Assembly (NCBI RefSeq): GCF_029240215.1
Contig: NZ_JARBTK010000004.1
Span: forward strand, 248,001 to 312,000
Reading direction: 5' to 3'
From: Chryseobacterium sp.
Lineage (GTDB): Bacteria; Bacteroidota; Bacteroidia; Flavobacteriales; Weeksellaceae
Length of the DNA: 64,000 nucleotides
Under the pieces are notes generated by a model that searched no databases, was not told the DNA's origin, and saw only the letters and a program-made list of their open reading frames with translations. This document shows positions 23,757 to 32,785 of this stretch, piece by piece (position 1 is the stretch's first letter; the number at the start of each line of letters is the position of its first letter). The position numbers were made by a program, and so were the translations under genes.

Positions 23757-24983
23757 TTACTCTACTACTTTATTTCTTAAACTATCATTCTTTAATCTTT
23801 TGACCTTATTAAGGACACTACGATAGTATTTTTCAACTGTTTTTTTATTTTTACCCGACACTTCTATGAGTGATTTTTGAGTGATTTTCGGATACTTTTC
23901 GTGATTCCAATTTAATACAAAGTCTAGTAGCTCATTAAACGTTTTCTTAGACCTATCTTCTCCCAAAACTTTACCATTGATCTTTAGCTTTTGAGAAAAG
24001 GTTTTTATTTCATCACCATAAATGATTCTTCTTTCTGCATTATTCCTAGGTTCAATCTTTCCCCTTGAATTATAAATTTTAGTAACCATACTATTTACCT
24101 CTGCCATATCAAGAGGAGGATTACAGTACTTATTATTAAAAAGCTGTATATAGTGTTTAAAAGAGGTAAAATTAGCATTGGGATTTATTGAAATAATACA
24201 ATAAGCATATGCACTTAATCTGCTGTTCCTTAATCCTTGTGGAACAACTGTATGAGGTGTATAACACTTACAATACTCCACTTTTTCTTTTCCGAAATCA
24301 TAATAACCCTCTTTATTAAATTTAAAATCTTTTTCATCTAAAACGTCAGACAAGTTATTGAATCTAATTTTACCCCCATCATGGTCGTAACCTAAAAATT
24401 TAATTTTATTACTACTATAATGGGGGAGTTTTTTAATTGGATATATAATAGTCTTATTAAACTCCAATAAATCAATTTCATTTGCATTCTCGTTGTAATA
24501 TGCTTCTGTATCAAAACTTATAATGTTCACACGACTACAATCATTACATGATTTATCATAAGGTATACCCAACAAATCAACTATGTATTCGTAGCTAACT
24601 TTAAAATTCTCTTTTATTAAGTTTTTTACTTTGACTAATAATCCAAATCCATTACCACCCACACTTTTCCACAATGCCGTAATATATGTTGTATCATAAT
24701 CAAAGCTTTCTGTTCCATCAATATCAAAATACAAATACCCTGTAGAATTATCCGCATTTTCCGTATTAATATAATTATTTTTGAATTTATAGTTGAAACA
24801 AATTGACGGCAACTCAACTTTTATTGCCTGATATTCTTTGTTCTTACATTTTAAGTTGCGTAATTTCATGATTAATGATACTTCTTCTCTTTTATCATCT
24901 TTAAGAAATTCAACGAATTCCGCAATAGAATTTATTTGCCCAATAATATTTCTATTTCTCACATTTTTTATAATTGAAAACAT
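23757..24983 (-). CDS. VirE_N/BT4734-type primase-like protein of the island
   Basis: 408 residues. Residues about 20-190 match the BT4734/BF3469 or VirE_N domain found in Bacteroidota mobile elements: the acidic YLYFDIDGTESFDYD strand, SVGGNGFGLLVKVKN and SRVNIISFDTEAYYN are its typical steps, resembling the primase-polymerase fold. A PriCT-like segment follows (VPQGLRNSRLSAYAYCI, then PPLDMAEVNSMVTKIYNSRG). The C-terminal 80 residues are basic. It probably serves element replication. It is convergent with the ABC-3C operon (33-base gap) and read in the same direction as the xis and int genes. Confidence 0.75.
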   Translation of the reverse strand: MFSIIKNVRNRNIIGQINSIAEFVEFLKDDKREEVSLIMKLRNLKCKNKEYQAIKVELPSICFNYKFKNNYINTENADNSTGYLYFDIDGTESFDYDTTYITALWKSVGGNGFGLLVKVKNLIKENFKVSYEYIVDLLGIPYDKSCNDCSRVNIISFDTEAYYNENANEIDLLEFNKTIIYPIKKLPHYSSNKIKFLGYDHDGGKIRFNNLSDVLDEKDFKFNKEGYYDFGKEKVEYCKCYTPHTVVPQGLRNSRLSAYAYCIISINPNANFTSFKHYIQLFNNKYCNPPLDMAEVNSMVTKIYNSRGKIEPRNNAERRIIYGDEIKTFSQKLKINGKVLGEDRSKKTFNELLDFVLNWNHEKYPKITQKSLIEVSGKNKKTVEKYYRSVLNKVKRLKNDSLRNKVVE

Positions 24984-25063
24984 ATTGAATAATTTTTGTT
25001 ATGATAATATTTATTTTAAACTATTAAAATTTTTATCCTGTTTAGTATTTATCTTTTTTAATA

Positions 25064-25411
25064 TTAATTATCAAAATACGTTTTACTAAAAAGCTCAATA
25101 GTTTCAAGTTTGTTGTATTGTTTCCGTGTCCACTTATCGTACAAAAAACTCCTGAATTCTTTATCAATTAATTGAAAATTGATATTTGAATATGGGTTAA
25201 TATCGACTTCAGCATAAATTTTATTTCGATTTTCTTCATTTATATAGATATCAGCAACAACATCTAAATTTTTATAAACCCAAATTTTTGTTTTGCTAAC
25301 CATTGTAAAATTCAGATTACTATTTTGCTTAAATTGATTTTTCGTCACTTCTACTGGATGGCGAAATATACTCTTTTTTATACTTTTTCGCATTTTATAT
25401 AGTTTTTCCAT
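25064..25411 (-). CDS. Small unknown protein of the island replication module
   Basis: 115 residues, basic N terminus (KMRKSIKKSIFRHPVEVTK), then a beta-rich middle and an aromatic C terminus (EFRSFLYDKWTRKQYNKL). No family recognised. It lies between the excisionase-like gene and the primase-like gene on the same strand, 80 bases before the latter, so it is likely part of the element's own maintenance functions. Confidence 0.55.
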   Translation of the reverse strand: MEKLYKMRKSIKKSIFRHPVEVTKNQFKQNSNLNFTMVSKTKIWVYKNLDVVADIYINEENRNKIYAEVDINPYSNINFQLIDKEFRSFLYDKWTRKQYNKLETIELFSKTYFDN

Positions 25412-25581
25412 ATATTTAATTTGTTGATTTATAGACTATTAAACAGTTGTTAACTAAAATTTAAACATGACAATACCTTCCATAATTAAAATTATGGACG
25501 TACTAATTCATTAATTGCTTAAATTTTATAAGAATTTACTAATCATATAATATTTTATTAGCAAAGATTCTTGTAATGATT

Positions 25582-25863
25582 TTATTTTTTTTGAATGTTA
25601 TCAAAGGTAGCTAAGACATCTGCCTTTGAATAATAAACACGACTACCTATTTTTACCTGCTTTAGAACTTCGTTCTTATTCCAATTACAAAGAGTTCCAT
25701 AGCTAACGTTTAAAAGCTCTTTCACTTCTTGTCGTGTGTAAACAGCTTTTTCAGTTTGTGGTTGTTTTTCAACTTGAAGTTTTTGCAACTCAGTTTTTAA
25801 CATGCTTCCAAATTCTTTAATTAGTTCTTCTCTTAAAACATGTAACATAGTAATTGTGCTCAT
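25582..25863 (-). CDS. Excisionase-like HTH protein
   Basis: 93 residues. The second half is a MerR/AlpA-type DNA-binding domain: YTRQEVKELLNVSYGTLCNWNK, then EVLKQVKIGSRVYYSKADVLATF, the usual HTH_17 layout with a wing carrying RVYYSK. In Bacteroidota islands this kind of gene near the integrase acts in excision or regulation. Upstream on the minus strand there is TAAATTTG (about 25889-25896), a fit to the -7 box, so it likely has its own promoter. Confidence 0.78.
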   Translation of the reverse strand: MSTITMLHVLREELIKEFGSMLKTELQKLQVEKQPQTEKAVYTRQEVKELLNVSYGTLCNWNKNEVLKQVKIGSRVYYSKADVLATFDNIQKK

Positions 25864-26022
25864 AATATTATATTTATTTATTTTTTACAAATTTATAGTT
25901 AGACGAAACTTTGATACAACTGATTTTTTATACTTACCAAAATTTCCTCCTAAAAAAAATACCACCCTCTTGAAGGCAGTAATAACAAACTCAAGGTTTC
26001 ACGAATCTTTCGTAAAACAAAA

Positions 26023-26059
26023 AGACCTATACATACTATACTGTAGTATGCTTAGGTCT
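26023..26059 (-). terminator. Strong hairpin after the integrase gene
   Basis: Long near-perfect arms AGACCTATACATACTA (26023-26038) and TAGTATGCTTAGGTCT (26044-26059), followed on the minus strand by a T-rich run. It lies about 50 bases past the integrase stop. Confidence 0.8.
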
Positions 26060-26111
26060 ATTTATACAATTACAAATATCATGCCAAATTGTCGAAATTT
26101 TCAAAATACTA

Positions 26112-27407
26112 TCAATATCCTAAATTACTAAAAAACTTTGCAGTGGATTTAGCTTTCTCTACCTCTGATTTATTTATGTAGTTAAGTAGCTGTTTTTCGG
26201 TCTTATGCCCAGTAAAATTGAGTAAATAAGTCGTAGGAATAATCTCGTAAAAATTTGAAGCAAAACTCTTACGTCCAATATGGGACGTAACCAACTGCCA
26301 CTTCGGATATTCAGAGAACACTTTACGAGTGATATTCTTACCATCTTTAACGCTAGTTTTTACAACTCCATTGTAAATCATTTCGTTTATCTCAGCTATT
26401 TCACAAACTTCCTTTATATATAGGTTAAGTTTTACATCCGAAATTCGTCTAGGAAATTCACCATCTCGCTTATCTAAAATTTCCTGAACCTTTTTTAATA
26501 AAGGAATTTTCATTTTAGCCTTTGTTTTCTGTTGAGTAAAATCAATATATTTCTGACCTCCATCATCAACCACAATCATATTTGAAGTAAATCTTAAATA
26601 ATCACTGACACGTTGCGCACAATTACAAGCAATAATTAACCAGTCTTTAGCATTCTCTAAATATTCATGAGGCATCTCTGTCTGTTCTATTTTAAGCAAG
26701 TCTGCTTGGGTAAGATATATCGATTTTGGTAAATCCTTAGTAGCCTTCTCAATTTCAAACTTCCATCCCCATACATGCCTATTAATTTCAATATCAAAAG
26801 ATTCCGCCACTTTGCAGACCATCTTTACAAACTTTAAATTTCTGTAGGTTGTTGAAATCTTATAATGTTCATCATTACAATATTTTTCAAAATCAACTCT
26901 AAAAGAATTATCTAAATCTTTAAATTTTAAAGTTTTGAATGTCTTACGATTATGTCTTCTGCTTTCGATATATCTAATTAGTAAATTCTTTACAACATTA
27001 GCCTTCTTGACTGTTGATTCTGATGTATTCTGAGCTCTTTTTAAAGCTATATAATCGTCAATAAAAACAATGATCTCATCAGAGTAAGCCTCTTCAATTT
27101 TAAGAGCCTTAACAGGGTCGATAACATTCTCTAACCACTCTTTAATATAATCATCAGGTTTCTCTGCACTAAATTTTGAAAGTATATCACCTTCCAATTT
27201 CAAAAGACGAACATTTAATGTATCTAAATCTTCAGCAGACATTTTTTTTGATGGTATTTTACATTTACCATCCTTCCAATCCTTGGGTTTACATCTCAGG
27301 TAAGGAACTGGAACTTTCAAATCTATTCCCTTATCTCTAAAGCGTAGCCAAACCGTACAATCTTTATCTTGTACCTTACTGCGTAAATAGTAACTAACTG
27401 ATGCCAT
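26112..27407 (-). CDS. int: Tyrosine-type integrase of the island
   Basis: 431 residues, typical of Bacteroidota integrases. It has an N-terminal arm-binding domain (VSYYLRSKVQDKDCTVWLRF), a SAM-like core-binding domain at about 125-225, and the catalytic domain with Arg in NCAQRVSDYLRF, HIGRKSF (H-x-x-R) and TGHKTEKQLLNYI with the nucleophile Tyr. It would recombine the 17-bp att core at ssrA. It sits at the right end, 160 bases from attR, pointing inwards, so it is at the opposite end from the intact ssrA gene. The TGTATCCGA pair lies just upstream of its start. Confidence 0.92.
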   Translation of the reverse strand: MASVSYYLRSKVQDKDCTVWLRFRDKGIDLKVPVPYLRCKPKDWKDGKCKIPSKKMSAEDLDTLNVRLLKLEGDILSKFSAEKPDDYIKEWLENVIDPVKALKIEEAYSDEIIVFIDDYIALKRAQNTSESTVKKANVVKNLLIRYIESRRHNRKTFKTLKFKDLDNSFRVDFEKYCNDEHYKISTTYRNLKFVKMVCKVAESFDIEINRHVWGWKFEIEKATKDLPKSIYLTQADLLKIEQTEMPHEYLENAKDWLIIACNCAQRVSDYLRFTSNMIVVDDGGQKYIDFTQQKTKAKMKIPLLKKVQEILDKRDGEFPRRISDVKLNLYIKEVCEIAEINEMIYNGVVKTSVKDGKNITRKVFSEYPKWQLVTSHIGRKSFASNFYEIIPTTYLLNFTGHKTEKQLLNYINKSEVEKAKSTAKFFSNLGY

Positions 27408-27431
27408 ATATAATCAATGTTTTTACGTAAT

Positions 27432-27452
27432 TGTATCCGAAATTGTATCCGA
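27432..27452 (+). repeat. Right pair of TGTATCCGA repeats
   Basis: Direct copies at 27432 and 27444, with the same 12-base period and orientation as the left pair at 7761/7773. They sit between the integrase start and attR. Likely recombinase arm sites, perhaps also regulating int. Confidence 0.6.
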
Positions 27453-27566
27453 AATTTTTGAATCTATTTGAACTTCATTTTATTTAACTTTGCTAATATA
27501 CTAATAATAAATGATTTAACACACTACAGATAAACCAACAAAATCAATACAAACACAAAATTGTAG

Positions 27567-27583
27567 TCCCTCCAACTCCACTT
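27567..27583 (+). repeat. attR: 17-bp direct repeat
   Basis: Same 17 bases as 7680-7696. There is no tRNA-like structure upstream of it, so it is the duplicated short end of ssrA rather than a second tmRNA gene. Confidence 0.9.
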
Positions 27584-27590
27584 TAAAACT

Positions 27591-27881
<291 letters not shown>

Positions 27882-27909
27882 AAATTTACACTAAACTATT
27901 AGAAAGAAA

Positions 27910-27939
27910 AAAAATACCAACAATACTGTTGGTATTTTT
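27910..27939. terminator. Bidirectional terminator
   Basis: AAAAATACCAACA (27910-27922) and TGTTGGTATTTTT (27927-27939) with a 4-base loop; A run on the left and T run on the right. It serves the small membrane protein on plus and susD on minus. Confidence 0.85.
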
Positions 27940-27973
27940 CTTTGAAAGTATAAGTGAAAAATTAAAATTTATT

Positions 27974-29710
27974 TTAATATCCTTCATTCTGTACAAGATA
28001 ACCAGGAACACTTGAAGCACCGTCCATTGCCGATTGAGGAATTGGGAACAATCGTTTTCTTACGTCAGTATTGGTTTTAGATGTATAAATATCTTCATAA
28101 TGTCCAAATCTGATCATATCCGTTCTTCTTGAATATTCCCAATAAAATTCAAAACCTCTTTCACGGTAAAGCAAATCAAGGCTGATTGAAGTCAATGCAG
28201 GTGGAGTTACTTGCGGACGTGCCGTTCTTGAAGCCCTTACCAAATTCACATCTGCTAAAGCTGCCCCTGCATTTCCTTTTCTTAATTGAGCTTCAGCTCT
28301 CATTAAATAAATATCAGCTAAACGTAAAAGAACAATATCAGCATTCCCTCTGTTTCTTCCGGTATCCGACGTTCTGCTGAACTGGTATTTTGAAACCCTG
28401 TAACCATCCGTATAATCTTTGTTATTCGGATTTTCAAGATCAATATCCAGAGTATGATTCACATAATTTACAAATCCATTTCTCTGTTCAATGATCGGAT
28501 ATATTTTATATTGTCCATTAACAGTTTGGAAAGGCTGCCCGTTTGAAGCATTTCTCAGTCCCCATTGAACTCCTCTCTGAATCCCCCTGTTGATTTCATA
28601 TGTAGAACCATTGACAAGGAAATAATGATTCGCATCATTCGCAGGAGTAACTCCCGTTAAATTCTGCAAATTCTGTGGCACTGTAAAGTTCTCTTTGTAA
28701 AACCTAGCATCTGCCTGAGCCGGATCTGTGCTTCCGTAAGCCTGAACCCAAGTATTGTAAAAATCAGATGTAATTGCAGGCCCGTCTGTTCCGTTAGCTT
28801 TAGGAAAAGCCGCTAAAGGATATTGACTTCCTGATAATGACCAGTAACCTAATCTGTTGTGTGATGTGTTGAGGTCTTGACGCTGATCAATTGCAAAAAT
28901 TAATTCTTTATTTGAATGGTTATTATCATCAAAGATTGCAAAGTATTCCGGAGAAAGTGAAAATAAACCTGAATTAATCACCTTATTTGTATATTCTATC
29001 ACTTTATCCATATCCGTTGCAGAGAAAACCGGTGTTCCGTAAGGATTTCTGTAAACTCCTGCGTTAAGATAAAGCTGCGCCAAGAAACCATTAACAGAAG
29101 CCTGAGACATTCTTCCCGGACCTTTTGTATTGTCAAGATTATTTACTACCGCAAGAAATTCGCTTTCGATATAAGAAATTGCTTCCTGCCTTCTTAAGAT
29201 TTCCGAATTTTGACCGCTGTTATCTTTTTTAAATGCAATTCCCCAATAATCAAGCATCAACATATTATAGTAAGCTCTCAAAGCACGCATTTCAGAAACT
29301 CCTCTTGCCGCATTTGCATCTGTTGCCGCTAAAGGCTGAAGTTTTTCAATGGCTGTAACTGTTCTTGAAATCATCAATCTCATGGCATCCCAAGTTTGCG
29401 ACACCACAACATTTGTAGTTGTGGTTGTATGTTGGTGAAGCTCAATATATTTTCCTCCGTCGTACCAGTCGTTTCCACTTCCTCTTGGCGGAAGAATCGC
29501 CTGATCTGAACTGATCAACTGAAGACCATAATTTTTGGTATGGGTAAATGCATCAGGAAGCGGACCGTAAGCAGCAGCAATAAAAGATTCTACAGGCGTA
29601 GCAGTTATTGCCTCCAATGATTCATCGATTACCTGTTCATCAAGGTTTGTACATCCTACTGCAGCAAGAGTACTTAAGCTGATTATTGAGATTAAAAATT
29701 TATTTTTCAT
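27974..29710 (-). CDS. SusD/RagB family outer-membrane lipoprotein
   Basis: 578 residues. Lipoprotein signal MKNKFLISIISLSTLAAVGC with the lipid Cys at 20. The SusD layout follows: an N-terminal TPR-like helical region (ATPVESFIAAAYGPLPDAF, MRALRAYYNMLMLDYWG) and the C-terminal conserved block LRLADIYLMRAEAQLRKG, then LLYRERGFEFYWEYSRRTDMIRFGHYE and RKRLFPIPQSAM. SusD lids capture the substrate for the SusC channel. The partner susC ends 24 bases upstream. The substrate is unknown; the divergent phosphatases suggest a phosphorus-containing compound as one idea. Confidence 0.93.
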   Translation of the reverse strand: MKNKFLISIISLSTLAAVGCTNLDEQVIDESLEAITATPVESFIAAAYGPLPDAFTHTKNYGLQLISSDQAILPPRGSGNDWYDGGKYIELHQHTTTTTNVVVSQTWDAMRLMISRTVTAIEKLQPLAATDANAARGVSEMRALRAYYNMLMLDYWGIAFKKDNSGQNSEILRRQEAISYIESEFLAVVNNLDNTKGPGRMSQASVNGFLAQLYLNAGVYRNPYGTPVFSATDMDKVIEYTNKVINSGLFSLSPEYFAIFDDNNHSNKELIFAIDQRQDLNTSHNRLGYWSLSGSQYPLAAFPKANGTDGPAITSDFYNTWVQAYGSTDPAQADARFYKENFTVPQNLQNLTGVTPANDANHYFLVNGSTYEINRGIQRGVQWGLRNASNGQPFQTVNGQYKIYPIIEQRNGFVNYVNHTLDIDLENPNNKDYTDGYRVSKYQFSRTSDTGRNRGNADIVLLRLADIYLMRAEAQLRKGNAGAALADVNLVRASRTARPQVTPPALTSISLDLLYRERGFEFYWEYSRRTDMIRFGHYEDIYTSKTNTDVRKRLFPIPQSAMDGASSVPGYLVQNEGY

Positions 29711-29734
29711 TTTTTCTTTTTTTTAAATAATTAA

Positions 29735-32509
29735 TTAAAATGCTACGTTTACGCCAAAAACAAAGCTTCTTGCTTTAGGATACGTTGCGTAATCAATCCC
29801 GAATGACTGAATTCCTCCCTGAGAAAGACCCGTATTGATTTCCGGATCAAAACCTGAATATTTGGTGATGATAAATAGATTCTGAGCTGTTACAGAGAAT
29901 CTAATGTTTCTGATATGCTCACCAATTCCAAGTAATCGAGGATTTAAATTATAACCTAATGTTGCGTTGTTTAATCTTAAGAAATCTCCTTTTTCCAGAT
30001 ATCTTGTAGAGATTGCATTGGTGTTGTTTAAGCTTTCATTAGGAAACTGAGTTGCCGCATCTGTAGTATTCTGAGAAATTCCCAGTCTCCCTCTTGAAAA
30101 TAAAGTAGATGCCGTATTGTTATAAATCATATTCCCTGCTACTCCATTGAAATTTAGCCCTAAATCAAAATTTTTGTAAGCTGCTTTTAGATTGATATTG
30201 TAAGTGAAATCCGGCAATGCACTTCCAGCCGCTACTCTGTCGTTATCTGTAATGATACCGTCTCCGTTTACATCTCTGAAAATGTTTGTACCATTGGCAT
30301 TTATACCTAAAAATTCTCTTACGTAGAATGTTCCGATTGGTTCATTATTGACATATCCGTTGATCACAGCATTAGTTGTTCCCGGACCTTGAGCTTCACC
30401 CGTAGAAATTACTTTGTAGGGAGAATCTGTTACTTTGTTTTTAATGAAAGACATGTTTCCGCCAACGCTGTAAGTGAAAGCTTTGCTTGTATCACTATTA
30501 TAATTCAGCGTAAGTTCTAAACCTGTATTTTTGATCTTCATATTTGAGATATTCTTCCACATTGTTGGAGCCGGCTCTACAGGATCTACAGTATTTATTA
30601 TTGAAATAATATTATCAGAAATTTTGTTGAAGAAATCAACAGTACCCGTTAATCTGTTATTTAAAATTCCAAAATCTAATCCAATATTGGTTTGAGTAGT
30701 TACCTCCCATTGAAGCTCTGGATTGTCGGCTCTTACCAGATAAACTCCTACAGGATAATTTCCACTATCGTTCAGAGGGTAAGTTGCTTGTGCAGTTCCG
30801 TTGGAATCAGCCTGATAACTTCTTTTTGTTACTTTACCCGGAATTTCCTGATTTCCTGTTTTACCCCAGCTTGCTCTCAATTTTAAGTTATTGATTGTGC
30901 TTATATTTTCCATGAAGCTTTCTTTAGAAATATTCCAACCTGCGGCAACTGAAGGAAAAAACCCATACTTGTTATTCGCTCCAAATTTAGAAGATCCGTC
31001 TGCTCTTAAGGTAGCTGTTAAGAGATATTTATCTTGATAGCCATAGTTTACTCTACCAAACCAAGACTGTAGCTCATTTTTATTAGCAACAACTGTTGAT
31101 GTTACCTTAGTTAAATCTGCGGGAAGTAATGAGGGAATTTGATATTGCGGTTCTATTCCATTGTTTGGAAAATTCTGATAATACGATCCTCTTGAAGTAA
31201 GCAGTAATTTCTGATAAGAATGTCCTACCATTACATTAAAATCATGACTGTTGATTTTAAACTTATAGGCTAATGTATTTTCTACAAGAGTGTTGTTGTT
31301 GGAATAATTGCTTAGATTTAAATTTCCAGCCTCTAAAGGAATAGCATGGGGAATATTTTGAATAATTCTTTCTGCTGCAGAATAATCAATGCCTAAATTT
31401 AATTTATACGTTAAACCTTTAATGATTTCTACCGAAGGAGAGATGTTGGCTAAAATTCTGTTATTTGTTGTAAAATCTTTATAAATTTCACGACGAATCA
31501 GCGGATTGAAAGCACCATTGTTGAACACCGTCGTTGGCGCACCATTGGTATAAGCCGGATAAGTAGGATTCCAAGTAAGCATGGTGGAAACTACATCCGT
31601 TGCATTCGGTCTGTTGTTTTCGGTTCTCGTTCCGTTTAAGTTGAAATCGATGTTTACTCTTCCGTCAAATGCTTTTTGTGAAACATTTACACGTCCGGAA
31701 TATCTTTTCAGATTACTGTTATATAGAATTCCTTCCTGATCTTCATATCCTAAAGTTGCATAATAATTTGAAGTATCTGTGGCTCCTGATGTTGAAAAAT
31801 TTACATTTTTAGAAACACCTGTTCTTGTTAATTCATCCTGCCAATCAGTACTTCCTCCCATATCATCCAATTTTCCTCCGGCAGCAATTACCTGTCTTCT
31901 GAATTCATCTGCACCGAAAACATTCATTTTGTTGGCAAGATTGGAAATAGTGAGATTGGAAGAAAAATTCATCTGAGTTCTTCCTTTTTTGCCTTTTTTA
32001 GTAGTGATGATAATAACTCCATTGGCTCCTCTTGCACCATAGATTGCAGCTGCAGAAGCATCTTTTAAAATATCCATAGATTCAATATCATCAGGATTAA
32101 TGAAGTTCATCGGGTTATTAGCGGGTCCGGTTGTGCTGTTATCAATTACAAAACCGTCGATTACGTAAAGTGGCGTAGTTCCAGAACGTAAACTCCCAAC
32201 TCCTCTGATGATAATATTTTGATTGGCTCCCGGTTCACCACTTATATTGGTAACATTTACTCCTGCAATTTTCCCTTGAAGTAACTGGCCAACATTTGCA
32301 ACCATTCCTTTATTAAAATCTTCGCTTTTTACAGATCCTACGGATCCGGTGACATCAGATCTTTTCTGACTTCCGTATCCTACCATTACCACTTCTTCAA
32401 TATCTTTCAATTTACCCTCACTGTTGATAGTATCGGATTCTTTTTTTTGCGCAAATGTTAAGCTGACACAACTCATCAAAACAGTTGGCACGAGATAAAT
32501 ACGTTTCAT
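29735..32509 (-). CDS. SusC/RagA family TonB-dependent transporter
   Basis: About 924 residues from the Met at 32509 (MKRIYLVPTVLMSCVSLTFAQ, signal peptide). The frame opens at a TTG at 32524, but that codon overlaps the -7 box, so I reject it. The plug shows VVMVGYGSQKRSDVTGSV, LLQGKIAGVNVTN, PGANQNIIIRGVGS, and DDIESMDILKDASAAAIYGARGANGVI (given here in parts), all SusC/RagA hallmarks. The barrel ends ARSFVFGVNVAF. The usual N-terminal carboxypeptidase-regulatory-like domain is absent: the TonB-box region starts about 35 residues after the signal. Pairs with the SusD gene downstream. Confidence 0.93.
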   Translation of the reverse strand: MKRIYLVPTVLMSCVSLTFAQKKESDTINSEGKLKDIEEVVMVGYGSQKRSDVTGSVGSVKSEDFNKGMVANVGQLLQGKIAGVNVTNISGEPGANQNIIIRGVGSLRSGTTPLYVIDGFVIDNSTTGPANNPMNFINPDDIESMDILKDASAAAIYGARGANGVIIITTKKGKKGRTQMNFSSNLTISNLANKMNVFGADEFRRQVIAAGGKLDDMGGSTDWQDELTRTGVSKNVNFSTSGATDTSNYYATLGYEDQEGILYNSNLKRYSGRVNVSQKAFDGRVNIDFNLNGTRTENNRPNATDVVSTMLTWNPTYPAYTNGAPTTVFNNGAFNPLIRREIYKDFTTNNRILANISPSVEIIKGLTYKLNLGIDYSAAERIIQNIPHAIPLEAGNLNLSNYSNNNTLVENTLAYKFKINSHDFNVMVGHSYQKLLLTSRGSYYQNFPNNGIEPQYQIPSLLPADLTKVTSTVVANKNELQSWFGRVNYGYQDKYLLTATLRADGSSKFGANNKYGFFPSVAAGWNISKESFMENISTINNLKLRASWGKTGNQEIPGKVTKRSYQADSNGTAQATYPLNDSGNYPVGVYLVRADNPELQWEVTTQTNIGLDFGILNNRLTGTVDFFNKISDNIISIINTVDPVEPAPTMWKNISNMKIKNTGLELTLNYNSDTSKAFTYSVGGNMSFIKNKVTDSPYKVISTGEAQGPGTTNAVINGYVNNEPIGTFYVREFLGINANGTNIFRDVNGDGIITDNDRVAAGSALPDFTYNINLKAAYKNFDLGLNFNGVAGNMIYNNTASTLFSRGRLGISQNTTDAATQFPNESLNNTNAISTRYLEKGDFLRLNNATLGYNLNPRLLGIGEHIRNIRFSVTAQNLFIITKYSGFDPEINTGLSQGGIQSFGIDYATYPKARSFVFGVNVAF

Positions 32510-32521
32510 TCTTTTTTTGTG

Positions 32522-32529
32522 CAAAATTA
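32522..32529 (-). promoter_or_regulatory. -7 box upstream of susC
   Basis: TAATTTTG on the minus strand fits TAnnTTTG, 12 bases before the chosen ATG at 32509, so the mRNA leader would be very short. No clear TTTG at 19 bases. Confidence 0.5.
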
Positions 32530-32785
32530 GCTTTGCAAAACGCCAGAATATGTTAATTAAGCTTTAACAAATGAATATAAAAAAGTTAATACAATGTGAA
32601 TTTTGTTGCCGAAAATTAAATTTACATAAACTTTTAAACCACCATATTCCATAAGAAACTTTTAATCAGCAAAATACTTGTTAACATTAGCTTTGAAGCT
32701 TCTCATCATATTTTTTGCAACATGATTGGTGAGTAATTTTGCACACTGATTTCACATTAAATAAATTATCAAAAATTCAATCATT

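Larger units (their letters stand above)
7697..27583. mobile_element. Genomic island integrated at ssrA
   Basis: About 19.9 kb bounded by the 17-bp repeats at 7680 and 27567. It contains a tyrosine integrase, an excisionase-like HTH protein, a primase-like VirE_N protein, a broken serine resolvase and ardA. The cargo is a restriction-modification operon with vsr, an unknown nuclease-like operon, a J-like membrane protein cluster and an ABC-3C operon. No capsid, tail, relaxase or type IV secretion genes are visible. It is therefore either a satellite-like or mobilisable element, or a decayed ICE. The DNA looks more AT-rich than the flanking core genes. Confidence 0.9.

Noticed and set aside
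24838..25089. 83-residue plus-strand frame
   Set aside because: Opposite the start of the primase-like gene and an AT-rich gap; its hydrophobic look comes from AT-rich composition.
25802..26131. 109-residue plus-strand frame
   Set aside because: Covers the excisionase promoter region and the integrase terminator hairpin; no protein-like pattern.
27567..27583. A second tmRNA or tRNA gene at the right repeat
   Set aside because: Only the last 17 bases match; there is no acceptor partner or T-arm upstream.
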